Source of the DNA: Flavobacterium sp. CYK-55
GTDB taxonomy: Bacteria; Bacteroidota; Bacteroidia; Flavobacteriales; Flavobacteriaceae
DNA: 64,000 nucleotides
Reading direction: 5' to 3'
Assembly (NCBI RefSeq): GCF_018413465.1
Contig: NZ_JAHCDK010000011.1
Location: forward strand, 1 to 64,000
In this document: positions 23,198-33,283 of the stretch, one piece after another
Layout: each line of letters opens with the position of its first letter
Numbering within the stretch: the stretch's first letter is position 1
Made by a program: the position numbers and the translations under genes
Notes under the pieces: generated by a model
The model's database searches: none
What the model was told of the DNA's origin: nothing
What the model saw: only the letters and a program-made list of their open reading frames with translations

Positions 23198-26106
23198 GCA
23201 AGTTCTATGTTACTTTAGTCGCTTTGTTGCTGATGGTTTCCTTATCGGCACAACAAAAAATCAGAGTGCACAACTCAGGCAATGTGATGTATGCCAAAGA
23301 AATCACTTCGGTGGATAGCATCAAACTCGATAACACTTATGCCAAGTTCAAACTTTCAGCTGCCCCGACAGTTTTAAACCTGCAAAAAGCGGTGATTGAC
23401 AGCTTGACTTTTACAACAAGTAATGTGGTTTTGGATAAAATTTACATTATTTATAATGGTGCTGACAACGCCACCATCATCAATCCGTATGCAACGCAAG
23501 GCGTCAATATTACTACCAATGCCGGAACGGTGGTGGTCAATGCAACTTCAGGCATCGCCAATCTTGAATACAATATTTTGGGTGCAACCGATAACGGAAG
23601 CCTAACACTTACCTCAGATACCGATGTTCAATTGGTGTTGAACAACCTTACTTTGACCAACCCGAGCGGAGCTGCTTTTGATATTTTGGGCGGACATACG
23701 GCTCATATCATCTTGACACCCGGAACCACCAATACACTAAAAGATGGAGTTTCGAGTGCTCGTAATGGTGTGATTACCTCAGATGGCGCGGTTACTGTAG
23801 GCAACACAGGTTCATTGGTCATTAATGGATTTGTCAAGCACGGTATTAATACTTCATCAACTTTTTCGGTTGATAATGCCAATATTACCATTGCTTCGGC
23901 GGTGACCGATGGCATACACTGCGAAGGTTTCTTGATGAATTCAGGAACGCTCAACATTACTTCATTGGGCGATGGCATTGATGCAGGAAATGCACTTGTG
24001 GCTTTTCATGGCGGAACAATAACTATTACTTCGACTTCTGCAGATGTGAAAGCCATTAAAACCGGAACCAATGTCATTAATATCGACGGTGGAACTTTTA
24101 CGCTGAATGTTTCCGGAGCACAATCAAAAGCGGTGAGTGCCAAAGGCGATATCAACATTAGCGGTGGAAGCTTTACCGTGAATATATCAGGTGCCGCGGT
24201 TTTAGTAGCTGAAGCAAGCGGATTCAATCCATCATATGCTACTGCTTTTAAAACCGATGCCAACATCAATATTGCTAACGGAACTTTTAATGTTACCTTG
24301 GCTGCAACTGCCAACGGAGCCAAAGGTTTTTCTGGCGCTACAGGCATCAACATCAGCGGAGGTAATTTTACTATGACTGCTGCCGGAGGTGCCGCTACAT
24401 ACACCAACGCGACTGGTGCGGTCGATGCTTATTCAGTAACTTGTTTTAGTTCAGATGCTGCTATATCAGTTGATGGAGGAACATTCAATCTGAACATTTC
24501 AGGCGCCGGTGGAAAAGGAATTTCAGCCGATACTTTGGTCAACATCGGAAACGTATCCACAGGACCCAATATGACCATCGCCAACACTGCTTCGAGATTT
24601 TTGGTATCGGGCACGAACAATTCGGCAACCGCCAATTATGTAACGCCTAAATGTATCAAAGGAACCACCGGAGTAAATATAGTTAATGGTCAGTTGACGC
24701 TTTCAGTAGCCAATCAAAACAGCGTTTGTATTGATTCAGATGCAACCATTCATGTCAATGGCGGAACCATCGGTTGTACGGTGGGCGGAAATCAATCAAA
24801 AGCATTGAAATCAGTAGGCGATATGAACCTTGGCGGTGGAACCATCAACATTACTGCTACCGGAGGAGTGGCTTTAGAAACTTCAGGAACCGGAAATATT
24901 CCATCCTATTGCGCCGGACTCAAATCAGATACCAACATCAATTTAGCCGGAACCAACGTAACTATTTCAGGAACCGGGGCTGCTTTTAAAGGCGTTTCGG
25001 CCAACAACATCAACATGATTGGCGGTATTGTAAATGTTACCTCTTCGGGCACCGGAGCTACTTTTACCAATGCATCCAATGCAGTTGATTCATACAGTTC
25101 GGCTGCTTTCTCGGCCGATACCGGTTTGAATATTACCGGCGGAACTGTGACCACCAGTTGTTCTGGCAACGGCGGAAAAGGTTTAAAATCAGACGGAACC
25201 ATTACGATTGGTTCTGATACGGGCAATCCGACGATTAGCATTACTACTACAGGCAACAGATTTACCGTATCAGGTTCTGATTACAACCACCCGAAAACTT
25301 TGGTAAGTGTTGGCGCACTCACCATCAACAACGGAAACATCACGATCAATTCTTCAGACGACGGAATTCACTCAGATGCTACAGTAGTAGTGAATGGCGG
25401 TAATATTGTGGTGAATGCCAATTCAACCACGCAAGGAATGGGCGAAGGCGTTGAGGCTCCGATTATTCGTTTCAATGGCGGGGTCACCAATATTACTTCT
25501 TCAAACGACGGAATCAATGCTACCTTCGGAACGGTGGCCGGCGGAACCGAATCGAATGACAACAGCCATTTGTATATTACCGGTGGAATTGTCATTGTGG
25601 CCGGAAAAGATGCGATTGACAGCAACGGAAATATTACCATTACCGGCGGAACTACCATTGTCAACGGCCCAACGAGCTCGCCTGAAGAAGGTTTAGATTT
25701 TAACGGAACATTTTTGATGAACGGCGGTTTGTTGATTTCAGCAGGATCAAATTCAAATATGACTAAAGCCATGGCCAATACATCAACCCAAGTGAGCATG
25801 TACATTAAATCTTCGGGGCAATTAGCAGCCACATCATTGTTGCATATTCGCGATAATGCGGGGAATGAAGTAATCACTTTTAAACCTAAAAATGCGGTGT
25901 ATTATTTCCATTTCTCAAGACCTGAACTGACACAAAACACGGGCTACAATATTTATTTTGGCGGTTCTTATACCGGCGGAAGTTACGTAGGCGGAACCAC
26001 CGGCTGGGGCTTGTATACCGGCGGAAGTTATTCGCTCACCGGAGCCACACTCAAGAAAACCTTTACATCTTCGGCATCAGCTACGGTCAATACAGTGACT
26101 TTTTAA
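23194..26106 (+). CDS. Large exported beta-helix protein, Cthe_2159-like carbohydrate-binding domain
   Basis: The 970 residues begin with a signal peptide (MSKFYVTLVALLLMVSLSAQ), then a short VDSIKL-type beta region like that of the preceding gene, then long strings of [INVT]xGGxxxI rungs that form a right-handed beta-helix. DVQLVLNNLTLTNPSGAAF, GVITSDGAVTVGNTGSLVI and KHGINTSSTFSVDNANITI match the Cthe_2159 (DUF4353) carbohydrate-binding family. Two stretches of about 260 residues (roughly 300-560 and 560-800) are tandem copies, each with FKTDANINI/LKSDTNINL, GATYTNA-type, GGKGIS/GGKGLK and TA/GxRFxVSG motifs. No T9SS tail is seen, unlike in its partner. It is likely a cell-surface or periplasmic glycan-binding protein. 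Confidence 0.85.
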   Translation: MSKFYVTLVALLLMVSLSAQQKIRVHNSGNVMYAKEITSVDSIKLDNTYAKFKLSAAPTVLNLQKAVIDSLTFTTSNVVLDKIYIIYNGADNATIINPYATQGVNITTNAGTVVVNATSGIANLEYNILGATDNGSLTLTSDTDVQLVLNNLTLTNPSGAAFDILGGHTAHIILTPGTTNTLKDGVSSARNGVITSDGAVTVGNTGSLVINGFVKHGINTSSTFSVDNANITIASAVTDGIHCEGFLMNSGTLNITSLGDGIDAGNALVAFHGGTITITSTSADVKAIKTGTNVINIDGGTFTLNVSGAQSKAVSAKGDINISGGSFTVNISGAAVLVAEASGFNPSYATAFKTDANINIANGTFNVTLAATANGAKGFSGATGINISGGNFTMTAAGGAATYTNATGAVDAYSVTCFSSDAAISVDGGTFNLNISGAGGKGISADTLVNIGNVSTGPNMTIANTASRFLVSGTNNSATANYVTPKCIKGTTGVNIVNGQLTLSVANQNSVCIDSDATIHVNGGTIGCTVGGNQSKALKSVGDMNLGGGTINITATGGVALETSGTGNIPSYCAGLKSDTNINLAGTNVTISGTGAAFKGVSANNINMIGGIVNVTSSGTGATFTNASNAVDSYSSAAFSADTGLNITGGTVTTSCSGNGGKGLKSDGTITIGSDTGNPTISITTTGNRFTVSGSDYNHPKTLVSVGALTINNGNITINSSDDGIHSDATVVVNGGNIVVNANSTTQGMGEGVEAPIIRFNGGVTNITSSNDGINATFGTVAGGTESNDNSHLYITGGIVIVAGKDAIDSNGNITITGGTTIVNGPTSSPEEGLDFNGTFLMNGGLLISAGSNSNMTKAMANTSTQVSMYIKSSGQLAATSLLHIRDNAGNEVITFKPKNAVYYFHFSRPELTQNTGYNIYFGGSYTGGSYVGGTTGWGLYTGGSYSLTGATLKKTFTSSASATVNTVTF

Positions 26107-26132
26107 AATTATAACCTACCACATAACCACCC

Positions 26133-26167
26133 AACCGGCTTTGAAGCAATTCTGGCCGGTTTTTTTA
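26133..26167 (+). terminator. Rho-independent terminator
   Basis: AACCGGC (26133-26139) pairs with GCCGGTT (26155-26161), followed by six T. Confidence 0.85.
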
Positions 26168-26268
26168 ATCAGTTATCAAAAGATTTAATGCGGTTAAGTT
26201 AGATTGATGCACACTTATCTGCTCAAACTTTCTTTTTGGATAATTAATGGTAAATTAGCCGATTATAG

Positions 26269-27909
26269 ATGATGAAAATGAAAAAAATACTCTACTCAAT
26301 TTTTATACTGACTTTGCTTTCAGTAGCACATCAGGCAAAAGCACAAGCACCCAATTTTGTTTGGGCCAAAAAAAGCAATACGGTTTGGGGCGTTTCGGTT
26401 TCGGCTGTGGCTGTTGATGTGAGCGGTAACAGCTACATCACCGGGGTCTTCAACAGAATTGTCACTTTTGGATCTTATACATTCGATGCAGGAACAGGTA
26501 GCGGAATGTTCTTAGTAAAATATGATTCTAATGGAAACGTTCTTTGGGCCAAATCAGCGCAAAACGATGATAGAATTGCCAGTAGTTCTTTAAAAGTTGA
26601 TGCGAGCGGAAACATATATTTAGCAGGCTCATTTTATGCTTCGTCTTTTACGTTTGCCGGAACTACGTTAACCAACTCCGATGCTTCAACCACTTATCAA
26701 GACAGTTTTTTGATCAAGCTCAACGCTTCTGGTAATGCGCTTTGGGGAGCTAAATGGTATCCGACAGCATTTGGAAACGATTATATTTTTGATCTCGATG
26801 TGGATGCTTCGGGGAATATATATTTGGCTGGAGGATATTATGACTCGGTTTCTGGTTCGCGAAATATTTTTATTGATAAAGTATCGCCCAACGGAGCCGT
26901 ACTTTGGACCAAAAGTGCCGGAGGAACCGGAACTGATCAGGCCGATAATATCTCGGTTGATTCCTCAGGAAATATATATGTAGCCGGGACTTTTGACAGT
27001 AGTTCAATTACCTTAGGGACAACAACACTCACCAATGTTAGCGGTGTAGATATGTTTTTGGCCAAATACAATGCAGCGGGAACTTTGTCATGGACTAAAT
27101 TGGTTGGTAATACCAATGATGTTTCTCCATCGTCAGCCAAGGTTGATGCTAACGGGAATTTTTATGTTTTAGGTTGCTTTAATAGTCCGACCTTAACTTT
27201 GGGAACTACCAATATCAATAATGCCGGATCTTCAATATATACTCCGTTTTTGGTCAAGTATGATACCAATGCAAATGTGAATTGGGTGACTCGTCCGACA
27301 GGTGGCGTTGCTACATTGAGTCGCGCTGGTTTGGCTATTGATAACAGCGGGAATAGCTATATTACCGGGGCTTTTTCAACGGCTAACATCCTTTTTGGAA
27401 CCAACACTTTAGCCAATGTAGGGAACCGAGATGTTTACATTGCTAAATATAACAACAGCGGAACTGCAGTTTGGGCTCTTTCAGTAGGAAACTCTTTGGA
27501 TGATTACGGAACTCGTATTGCTTTGGGCCCGTCGGGTAATTGTCACGTAATAGGTAATTTTGTGAGTGAATCTCTGACTTTTGGTTCTGCATTATTGGTC
27601 AATCAAGGAAGCAATACTTCAACCACAGAAATGTTTTTGACCAAATTAGACAACACCAATCTATCTGTAGATGAAATAACTTTAAATGCATCTAATATCC
27701 AACTTTATCCCAATCCGGTTCATCGTCAGTTTGAATTATCAGCTGTTGCGCCCATTCAAAAAGTTGAGGTTTATTCGATGCTTGGGCAATTGGTTAAATC
27801 ATTCAATCAGCAAAATCAGTACGATGTTTCTGATTTGAAAAAGGGAAGCTACATTGTCAAAGTATCTGCTGAACATTCTTCTGAAAGTAAAATCATCCTC
27901 ATCGATTAA
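26269..27909 (+). CDS. SBBP-repeat beta-propeller protein with T9SS sorting domain
   Basis: The 546-residue protein has a signal peptide (MMKMKKILYSIFILTLLSVAHQAKAQ), then about seven or eight repeats of the SBBP type, each with a VDxSGNxYxxGxF core, about 55-60 residues apart (for instance VDVSGNSYITGVF, VDASGNIYLAGSF, VDSSGNIYVAGTF, VDANGNFYVLGCF, IDNSGNSYITGAF). The last 80 residues are a type A T9SS sorting domain (IQLYPNPVHRQFELS, VEVYSMLGQLVKSF, YDVSDLKKGSYIVKV). It is a secreted or surface propeller; the ligand is unknown. Confidence 0.92.
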   Translation: MMKMKKILYSIFILTLLSVAHQAKAQAPNFVWAKKSNTVWGVSVSAVAVDVSGNSYITGVFNRIVTFGSYTFDAGTGSGMFLVKYDSNGNVLWAKSAQNDDRIASSSLKVDASGNIYLAGSFYASSFTFAGTTLTNSDASTTYQDSFLIKLNASGNALWGAKWYPTAFGNDYIFDLDVDASGNIYLAGGYYDSVSGSRNIFIDKVSPNGAVLWTKSAGGTGTDQADNISVDSSGNIYVAGTFDSSSITLGTTTLTNVSGVDMFLAKYNAAGTLSWTKLVGNTNDVSPSSAKVDANGNFYVLGCFNSPTLTLGTTNINNAGSSIYTPFLVKYDTNANVNWVTRPTGGVATLSRAGLAIDNSGNSYITGAFSTANILFGTNTLANVGNRDVYIAKYNNSGTAVWALSVGNSLDDYGTRIALGPSGNCHVIGNFVSESLTFGSALLVNQGSNTSTTEMFLTKLDNTNLSVDEITLNASNIQLYPNPVHRQFELSAVAPIQKVEVYSMLGQLVKSFNQQNQYDVSDLKKGSYIVKVSAEHSSESKIILID

Positions 27910-27931
27910 AATCAACTGCAAAATATTTTAC

Positions 27932-27962
27932 AAACGCTTCATATTTCTGGAGCGTTTTTTTA
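27932..27962 (+). terminator. Rho-independent terminator
   Basis: AAACGCT (27932-27938) and AGCGTTT (27951-27957) form a stem followed by T-rich sequence. Confidence 0.75.
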
Positions 27963-27986
27963 TGCTCAGAATTCTATTTTCATCGC

Positions 27987-28016
27987 TTGTATTCTTTTTA
28001 TTATCAATTATCTTTG
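27987..28016 (+). promoter_or_regulatory. Promoter of ettA
   Basis: TTG (27987-27989), 19 bases and TATCTTTG (28009-28016), 47 bases before the start codon. Confidence 0.6.
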
Positions 28017-28063
28017 CAGACATTGTTCTATAAAATTCACATTAATTAAATCACAATACAGTT

Positions 28064-29758
28064 ATGTCAGACGATAAGAAAGTCATATTCTCGATGCAAA
28101 AAGTCAGTAAGGCTTATCAAGGAAGTGACAAGCAAGTCCTCAAAAATATTTACTTAAGCTTTTTTTACGGAGCTAAAATCGGAATCCTCGGTCTGAACGG
28201 ATCAGGTAAATCATCTTTGCTCAAAATCATTGCCGGAGTTGATAAAAGCTACCAAGGCGATGTGGTATTTGCCCCGGGTTATACCGTTGGTTATTTAGAG
28301 CAAGAACCGCAACTAGATGATAGCAAAACCGTGATTGAAATTGTCCGTGAAGGCGTAGCTGAGACGATGGCTGTTTTGGATGAATTCAACAAAATCAACG
28401 ATATGTTTGGTTTGCCTGAGGTTTATGAAGATGCCGATAAGATGCAAAAACTCATGGATCGTCAAGCTGAATTGCAAGACAAAATTGATGCTTTGGGTGC
28501 CTGGGAAATTGATACCAAACTTGAAATCGCTATGGATGCACTCCGCACACCGGAAGGCGATGCACCGATTAAAAATCTATCGGGCGGTGAGCGTCGTCGC
28601 GTGGCTTTGTGCCGTTTATTGTTGCAACAACCCGATGTTTTATTGCTCGATGAGCCCACCAACCACCTCGATGCCGAAAGCGTTTTGTGGTTAGAGCAAC
28701 ACTTGGCACAATATGCCGGAACCGTCATTGCCGTAACGCACGACCGTTATTTCTTAGACAATGTGGCCGGTTGGATTTTAGAGCTCGATAGAGGCGAAGG
28801 TATCCCGTGGAAAGGAAACTACTCATCATGGCTCGATCAAAAATCAAAACGTTTAGAGCAAGAAGAAAAAGTGGCTTCAAAACGCCGCAAGACTTTAGAG
28901 CGCGAGTTAGATTGGGTTCGTCAAGGTGCCAAAGGGCGTCAGACCAAGCAAAAAGCGCGTTTGCAGAACTACGATAAATTGCTCAACGAAGATCAAAAAC
29001 AACTCGAAGAAAAACTCGAAATCTACATTCCGAATGGTCCGCGTTTAGGAACCAACGTTATTGAAGCCAACACTGTTGCCAAAGCTTTTGGCGATAAATT
29101 GCTTTATGACAACCTTAACTTCACGCTTCCGCAAGCGGGAATTGTGGGTATTATTGGTCCGAATGGCGCTGGTAAATCAACCATTTTCAAAATGATTATG
29201 GGGCAAGAGCAACCTGATTCAGGAAGTTTTACGATTGGCGATACCGTAAAGATTGCTTATGTAGATCAGTCGCATAGTAACATTGATCCGAACAAAACCA
29301 TTTGGGAAAACTTCTGCGATGGTCAAGAACTCATCATGATGGGCGGACGACAAGTCAATTCGCGCGCTTATTTGTCAAGATTCAACTTTGGCGGAAGCGA
29401 TCAAAACAAAAAAGTATCCGCTTTATCAGGTGGTGAGCGCAACCGTTTGCATTTGGCCATGACGCTCAAAGAAGAAGGCAACGTTTTATTGCTTGATGAA
29501 CCTACCAATGATTTAGACATCAACACCCTGCGTGCGCTTGAAGAAGGACTTGAAAACTTTGCCGGCTGCGCGGTGATTATTTCGCACGACCGTTGGTTTT
29601 TAGATAGAATTTGTACCCACATTTTGGCTTTTGAAGGAAACTCTGAAGTGTATTTCTTTGAAGGCGGATTCTCAGATTACGAAGAAAACAAGAAAAAACG
29701 TTTGGGTGGCGATTTAACTCCTAAACGCATCAAATACAGAAAACTCATCCGCAATTAA
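28064..29758 (+). CDS. ettA: Energy-dependent translational throttle protein EttA (ABC-F)
   Basis: The 564-residue cytosolic protein has two ABC domains in tandem: the first with GLNGSGKSSLLK, signature LSGGERRRVALCR and Walker B VLLLDEPTNHLDAES, then the ABC-F linker (about 240-325), the second with GPNGAGKSTIFK, LSGGERNRLHLAM and LLLDEPTNDLDI. The absence of membrane segments and the long linker are typical of ABC-F. EttA binds the ribosomal E site and gates entry into elongation according to the ADP/ATP ratio. Length is close to E. coli EttA (555). Confidence 0.96.
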   Translation: MSDDKKVIFSMQKVSKAYQGSDKQVLKNIYLSFFYGAKIGILGLNGSGKSSLLKIIAGVDKSYQGDVVFAPGYTVGYLEQEPQLDDSKTVIEIVREGVAETMAVLDEFNKINDMFGLPEVYEDADKMQKLMDRQAELQDKIDALGAWEIDTKLEIAMDALRTPEGDAPIKNLSGGERRRVALCRLLLQQPDVLLLDEPTNHLDAESVLWLEQHLAQYAGTVIAVTHDRYFLDNVAGWILELDRGEGIPWKGNYSSWLDQKSKRLEQEEKVASKRRKTLERELDWVRQGAKGRQTKQKARLQNYDKLLNEDQKQLEEKLEIYIPNGPRLGTNVIEANTVAKAFGDKLLYDNLNFTLPQAGIVGIIGPNGAGKSTIFKMIMGQEQPDSGSFTIGDTVKIAYVDQSHSNIDPNKTIWENFCDGQELIMMGGRQVNSRAYLSRFNFGGSDQNKKVSALSGGERNRLHLAMTLKEEGNVLLLDEPTNDLDINTLRALEEGLENFAGCAVIISHDRWFLDRICTHILAFEGNSEVYFFEGGFSDYEENKKKRLGGDLTPKRIKYRKLIRN

Positions 29759-29788
29759 TCTGATTCAAATTCATATAGAGCAAATTAC

Positions 29789-31969
29789 ATGAGCGATTTG
29801 AAGAAGATTTTGGTTTGGATGCTTTTGCTTCCGTTGCTGGGTTATGCGCAGCAGGTTTCAGAACGAAAAAGCATCGAAGAACAAATCAACAAAGCCGGAA
29901 ATTATTTCAATCAAGGTGATTATGCACGAGCGCTCGAGATGTCAAAAGTGGCCCTCAAGCGTTCGTACAAAATCAATGACGATTATTGTTTGGCCCACGC
30001 TTACAATGCTATTGGTGTTGTGTATGATGAGTTTTCAGAAGCTAAATATGCTTTGTCTTTTTACAATAAAGCACTCGAACATGCGCTTAAGATTGAAAAT
30101 GATTCGCTTAAAGATTGGATATACAGTAATTTAGGTAGTGTTTATTATTTCAATAAAATTGATGTCAAAAAAGGCATTGATTACTACAAAAAAGCACTCG
30201 TTTATGCCCAAAAAATCAACGATAGTACCCAAATTACCTTTGGCAAACTCAATTTGGCTAGTGCCTATATCTCAATTAATGATTTTAAAAATGGCGTTGC
30301 GTATTTAAAAGATTCTGAAAGTTTTGTCAAACGTCGCGGTATACCCGAAATGCGGTTTACTTTTACTTCGCTTTCGGGCATTTACAATACACATATAGAA
30401 AAACCTGAACTGGCGCTCAAATTATATGATCAGGCGGTAGCTATTGCCGAAAAATACAAGCTTGAATCATTTTTGGTCAATGCTTATGACAACATTGCGG
30501 AACATTATAAAGTATATGAGCAATTTGATTTAGAAAAACAATATAGAGCCAAATCAAAAGCGCTCAGAAATGAGTTGTATTCACAAGAAGAAAAAGCGAT
30601 GCTCAATCAATCGGCAACGCAAATTCAAATGGATGAATACAAAATTCAGCTTGACAGAATTGAGCTCGAAAATGAAAAGCAACTTCAAAAACTGCAAGAA
30701 TCCAAAACGGTTTTGTGGTTGGGTTTAGTGTTGGGATTGGCCTTGTTGATATTGGTTTTTACGCTTTACAGAACCAATCGTTTTCGTCAAAAAGCCAACG
30801 CTGATTTACTCTTGGCCAACCAAGAACTTAAAGCCGCCAAAGAAAAAGCCGAAGAGGCATCACAGCTCAAAACACAATTCGTATCGACCATTACCCACGA
30901 ACTTAGAACACCCTTGTACGGGGTTGTCGGTATTACTGATATGTTGGCCGATGAGCATCCGGAACTCAAAGACAGTTCACACCTGAATTCGCTCAAATTT
31001 TCAGCGCGATATCTACTTTCACTGGTCAATGATATTTTGCAACTCAACAAGATAGAAGAAAAGAAAATTAATCTTGAAAAAGTGCCTTTTGTTTTGACTG
31101 ATGAGATAGAGATTATCCGAAATTCGGTACAATATATCGCCACCAACAACAACAATGAGTTGATCATCAACATCGATCAAAATATTCCTGCCCGACTTTT
31201 AGGCGATAAGTTGCGTTTGTCACAAATCATCATGAATTTGACTTCAAATGCGCTCAAATTTACCCGAGATGGTTGGGTGAAAGTTGAGGCAAAACTTAAA
31301 GATGTCAGAGGTTCTGTATATGAAATTCAGTTTTCAGTTCAAGACAATGGTGTGGGGATCTCGCCTAATGATCAGAGCAAGATTTTTGACATGTTTGTGC
31401 AAGTGGGTCGCAGCGATGAAGATTATCAAGGAACCGGTTTGGGTTTAGCTATTGTTCAGAAGTTGGTAACCCTTTTTGGTGGCCATATTCATTTAGAAAG
31501 CAGTTTGGGCAAAGGAACTACTTTTACTTTTTGCATTGGTTTTGAAAAATCTGAGCAAGAAATTCTTGTAACTCCAACTCAGACATCATATTCTGACTTA
31601 GTTCACAACAAAATCCTCATAGTTGAAGACAATAAAATCAATCAGTTGGTAACCCAAAAAATCATGGACAAACACCATATGCAATGTGATATCGTAGCCG
31701 ATGGTTTTGAAGCCTTGAAAATAGTTGAAACACGTAGTTACGATGTGATTTTGATGGACATCAATATGCCCGGCATGAACGGTTACGAAACGACCAAAAG
31801 ACTGCGAGCTATAGGTATAAAAACGCCCATCATTGCGCTGACAGCTTTTGATAAAGACGAGGTTAAATCAGAAGTATATGCCAGCGGAATGAACGATATC
31901 ATGATTAAACCATTTGAGGCAAATCAATTATTTGAAGTCATTCAAAAACAGTTAATTGAAGTAAATTAA
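29789..31969 (+). CDS. Hybrid sensor histidine kinase with TPR sensor domain
   Basis: The 726-residue protein consists of a signal peptide (1-20), periplasmic tetratricopeptide repeats (about 30-255; AYNAIGVVYDEFSEAKYALSF and similar), a coiled coil, one membrane helix (about 307-327), a HisKA domain with phospho-acceptor His370 (STITHELRTPLYG), a HATPase domain (IIMNLTSNALKFT, VQDNGVGISP, GTGLGLAIVQKLV) and a C-terminal receiver domain (ILIVEDNKINQLV, VILMDINMPGMNG). There is no output domain, so it should pass the phosphate on or act through protein contacts. It ends tail-to-tail with the DEAD-box gene, with the stop codons overlapping by four bases. Confidence 0.94.
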   Translation: MSDLKKILVWMLLLPLLGYAQQVSERKSIEEQINKAGNYFNQGDYARALEMSKVALKRSYKINDDYCLAHAYNAIGVVYDEFSEAKYALSFYNKALEHALKIENDSLKDWIYSNLGSVYYFNKIDVKKGIDYYKKALVYAQKINDSTQITFGKLNLASAYISINDFKNGVAYLKDSESFVKRRGIPEMRFTFTSLSGIYNTHIEKPELALKLYDQAVAIAEKYKLESFLVNAYDNIAEHYKVYEQFDLEKQYRAKSKALRNELYSQEEKAMLNQSATQIQMDEYKIQLDRIELENEKQLQKLQESKTVLWLGLVLGLALLILVFTLYRTNRFRQKANADLLLANQELKAAKEKAEEASQLKTQFVSTITHELRTPLYGVVGITDMLADEHPELKDSSHLNSLKFSARYLLSLVNDILQLNKIEEKKINLEKVPFVLTDEIEIIRNSVQYIATNNNNELIINIDQNIPARLLGDKLRLSQIIMNLTSNALKFTRDGWVKVEAKLKDVRGSVYEIQFSVQDNGVGISPNDQSKIFDMFVQVGRSDEDYQGTGLGLAIVQKLVTLFGGHIHLESSLGKGTTFTFCIGFEKSEQEILVTPTQTSYSDLVHNKILIVEDNKINQLVTQKIMDKHHMQCDIVADGFEALKIVETRSYDVILMDINMPGMNGYETTKRLRAIGIKTPIIALTAFDKDEVKSEVYASGMNDIMIKPFEANQLFEVIQKQLIEVN

Positions 31970-33234
31970 TACCAGCGTTTTTTATTCTTTTTAGAACCCG
32001 AAGATTTTCTGGAATTATTGCTTTTTCCGCTGCGTTGTTGGCCCTTGGCTTCCGGCTGTGTGGCACCCGAACGATTTTGAACTGGTTTTTCTTCTTCTTT
32101 CCAAGGATAAGGATGGTCGGCGATGGTTTTGACATCTACTTTAATGAGTCGCTGAATGTCTTTCCAATAAGGTGCTTCGTCTTTTGAACAAAATGAAATC
32201 GCTAAGCCGCCATTACCTGCTCGACCAGTCCTGCCAATTCGGTGTACATAGGTTTCAGGAATATTAGGCAAATCAAAATTAATGACATACGGAAGCTGTT
32301 CTATGTCAATTCCACGCGCTGCAATGTCAGTAGCCACAAGCACATTCACTTCTTTGTTTTTAAAAGCATCAAGCACGCGCTGACGCGAAGTTTGGGTTTT
32401 ATCGCCGTGAATGGCTTCAGAAGCGACACCGCGTTTGCGCAAAGAACGAACAATGTTGTCGGCGCCGTGTTTGGTTCTTGAAAACACCAATACGTTGGCT
32501 AAGTTTTCATTGCGAATTAAATGATACAACAAATTTCTTTTTTCAGTTTTCTCAACAAAATAAATGCGCTGTTCAACTTTTTCAGCTGTTGATGAAACCG
32601 GAGTTACCGTTACAGTAGCCGGATCGGTCAAAAACATTTCGGCCAGTTCGCGAATCGGAAGCGGCATGGTGGCTGAGAACAAAAGTGTTTGTCTATTATC
32701 AGGAGTAAGTTTTACAATCTTTTTTACATCATTTACAAAACCCATATCGAGCATCTGATCGGCTTCGTCCAAAACCAAAGTATGTAAATGGTCTAAGTCA
32801 ATAAAGCCTTGTTTGTGCAAATCAAGCAAACGGCCGGGAGTTGCAATCAAAACATCAACTCCTTTTTTGAGTTTTTCCACTTGCGGATTCTGTGAAACTC
32901 CGCCAAAAATGGTCAGTTGGGTTACGTTGGTGTATGTTCCGTAGGCGTCAAAATTTTCACCAATTTGCAGCGCCAATTCTCGGGTAGGCGTAACAATGAG
33001 CGCACGGATGAGCTTTCTTTTTTTGTTTGATCCGACAATTCGGTGTAAGTGATGTATGATCGGAATGGCAAAAGCGGCTGTTTTTCCGGTGCCTGTTTGT
33101 GCACAGCCAACTAAGTCACGACCGTCTAAGATTACGGGAATCGCTTGTTCTTGTATAGGTGTTGGTTGGGTATATCCTTGTTCAGTAACTGCGGTCAGTA
33201 TACTTTTAGAGATGAGTAAATCTTCAAATAACAT
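31966..33234 (-). CDS. DEAD-box RNA helicase
   Basis: With the start at 33234 (MLFEDLLISKSILTAVTEQGYTQPTPIQEQAIP) the protein has 422 residues; the 14-residue extension to 33276 has no family support. Motifs are the Q motif (PTPIQEQAIP), AQTGTGKT, PTRELALQI, TPGRLLDL, DEAD (VLDEADQMLDMGF), SAT, ATDIAARGID and HRIGRTGRAG. The tail (about 370-422) is basic and rich in Ser, Lys and Asn and probably binds RNA. It resembles RhlE-type helicases that act in ribosome assembly and RNA turnover, often in the cold. Confidence 0.95.
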   Translation of the reverse strand: MLFEDLLISKSILTAVTEQGYTQPTPIQEQAIPVILDGRDLVGCAQTGTGKTAAFAIPIIHHLHRIVGSNKKRKLIRALIVTPTRELALQIGENFDAYGTYTNVTQLTIFGGVSQNPQVEKLKKGVDVLIATPGRLLDLHKQGFIDLDHLHTLVLDEADQMLDMGFVNDVKKIVKLTPDNRQTLLFSATMPLPIRELAEMFLTDPATVTVTPVSSTAEKVEQRIYFVEKTEKRNLLYHLIRNENLANVLVFSRTKHGADNIVRSLRKRGVASEAIHGDKTQTSRQRVLDAFKNKEVNVLVATDIAARGIDIEQLPYVINFDLPNIPETYVHRIGRTGRAGNGGLAISFCSKDEAPYWKDIQRLIKVDVKTIADHPYPWKEEEKPVQNRSGATQPEAKGQQRSGKSNNSRKSSGSKKNKKRWY

Positions 33235-33283
33235 ATAAGTTTGGCTTTGATACTTAGTTTGTTCAGAGCCGTGCAAAGATAGG

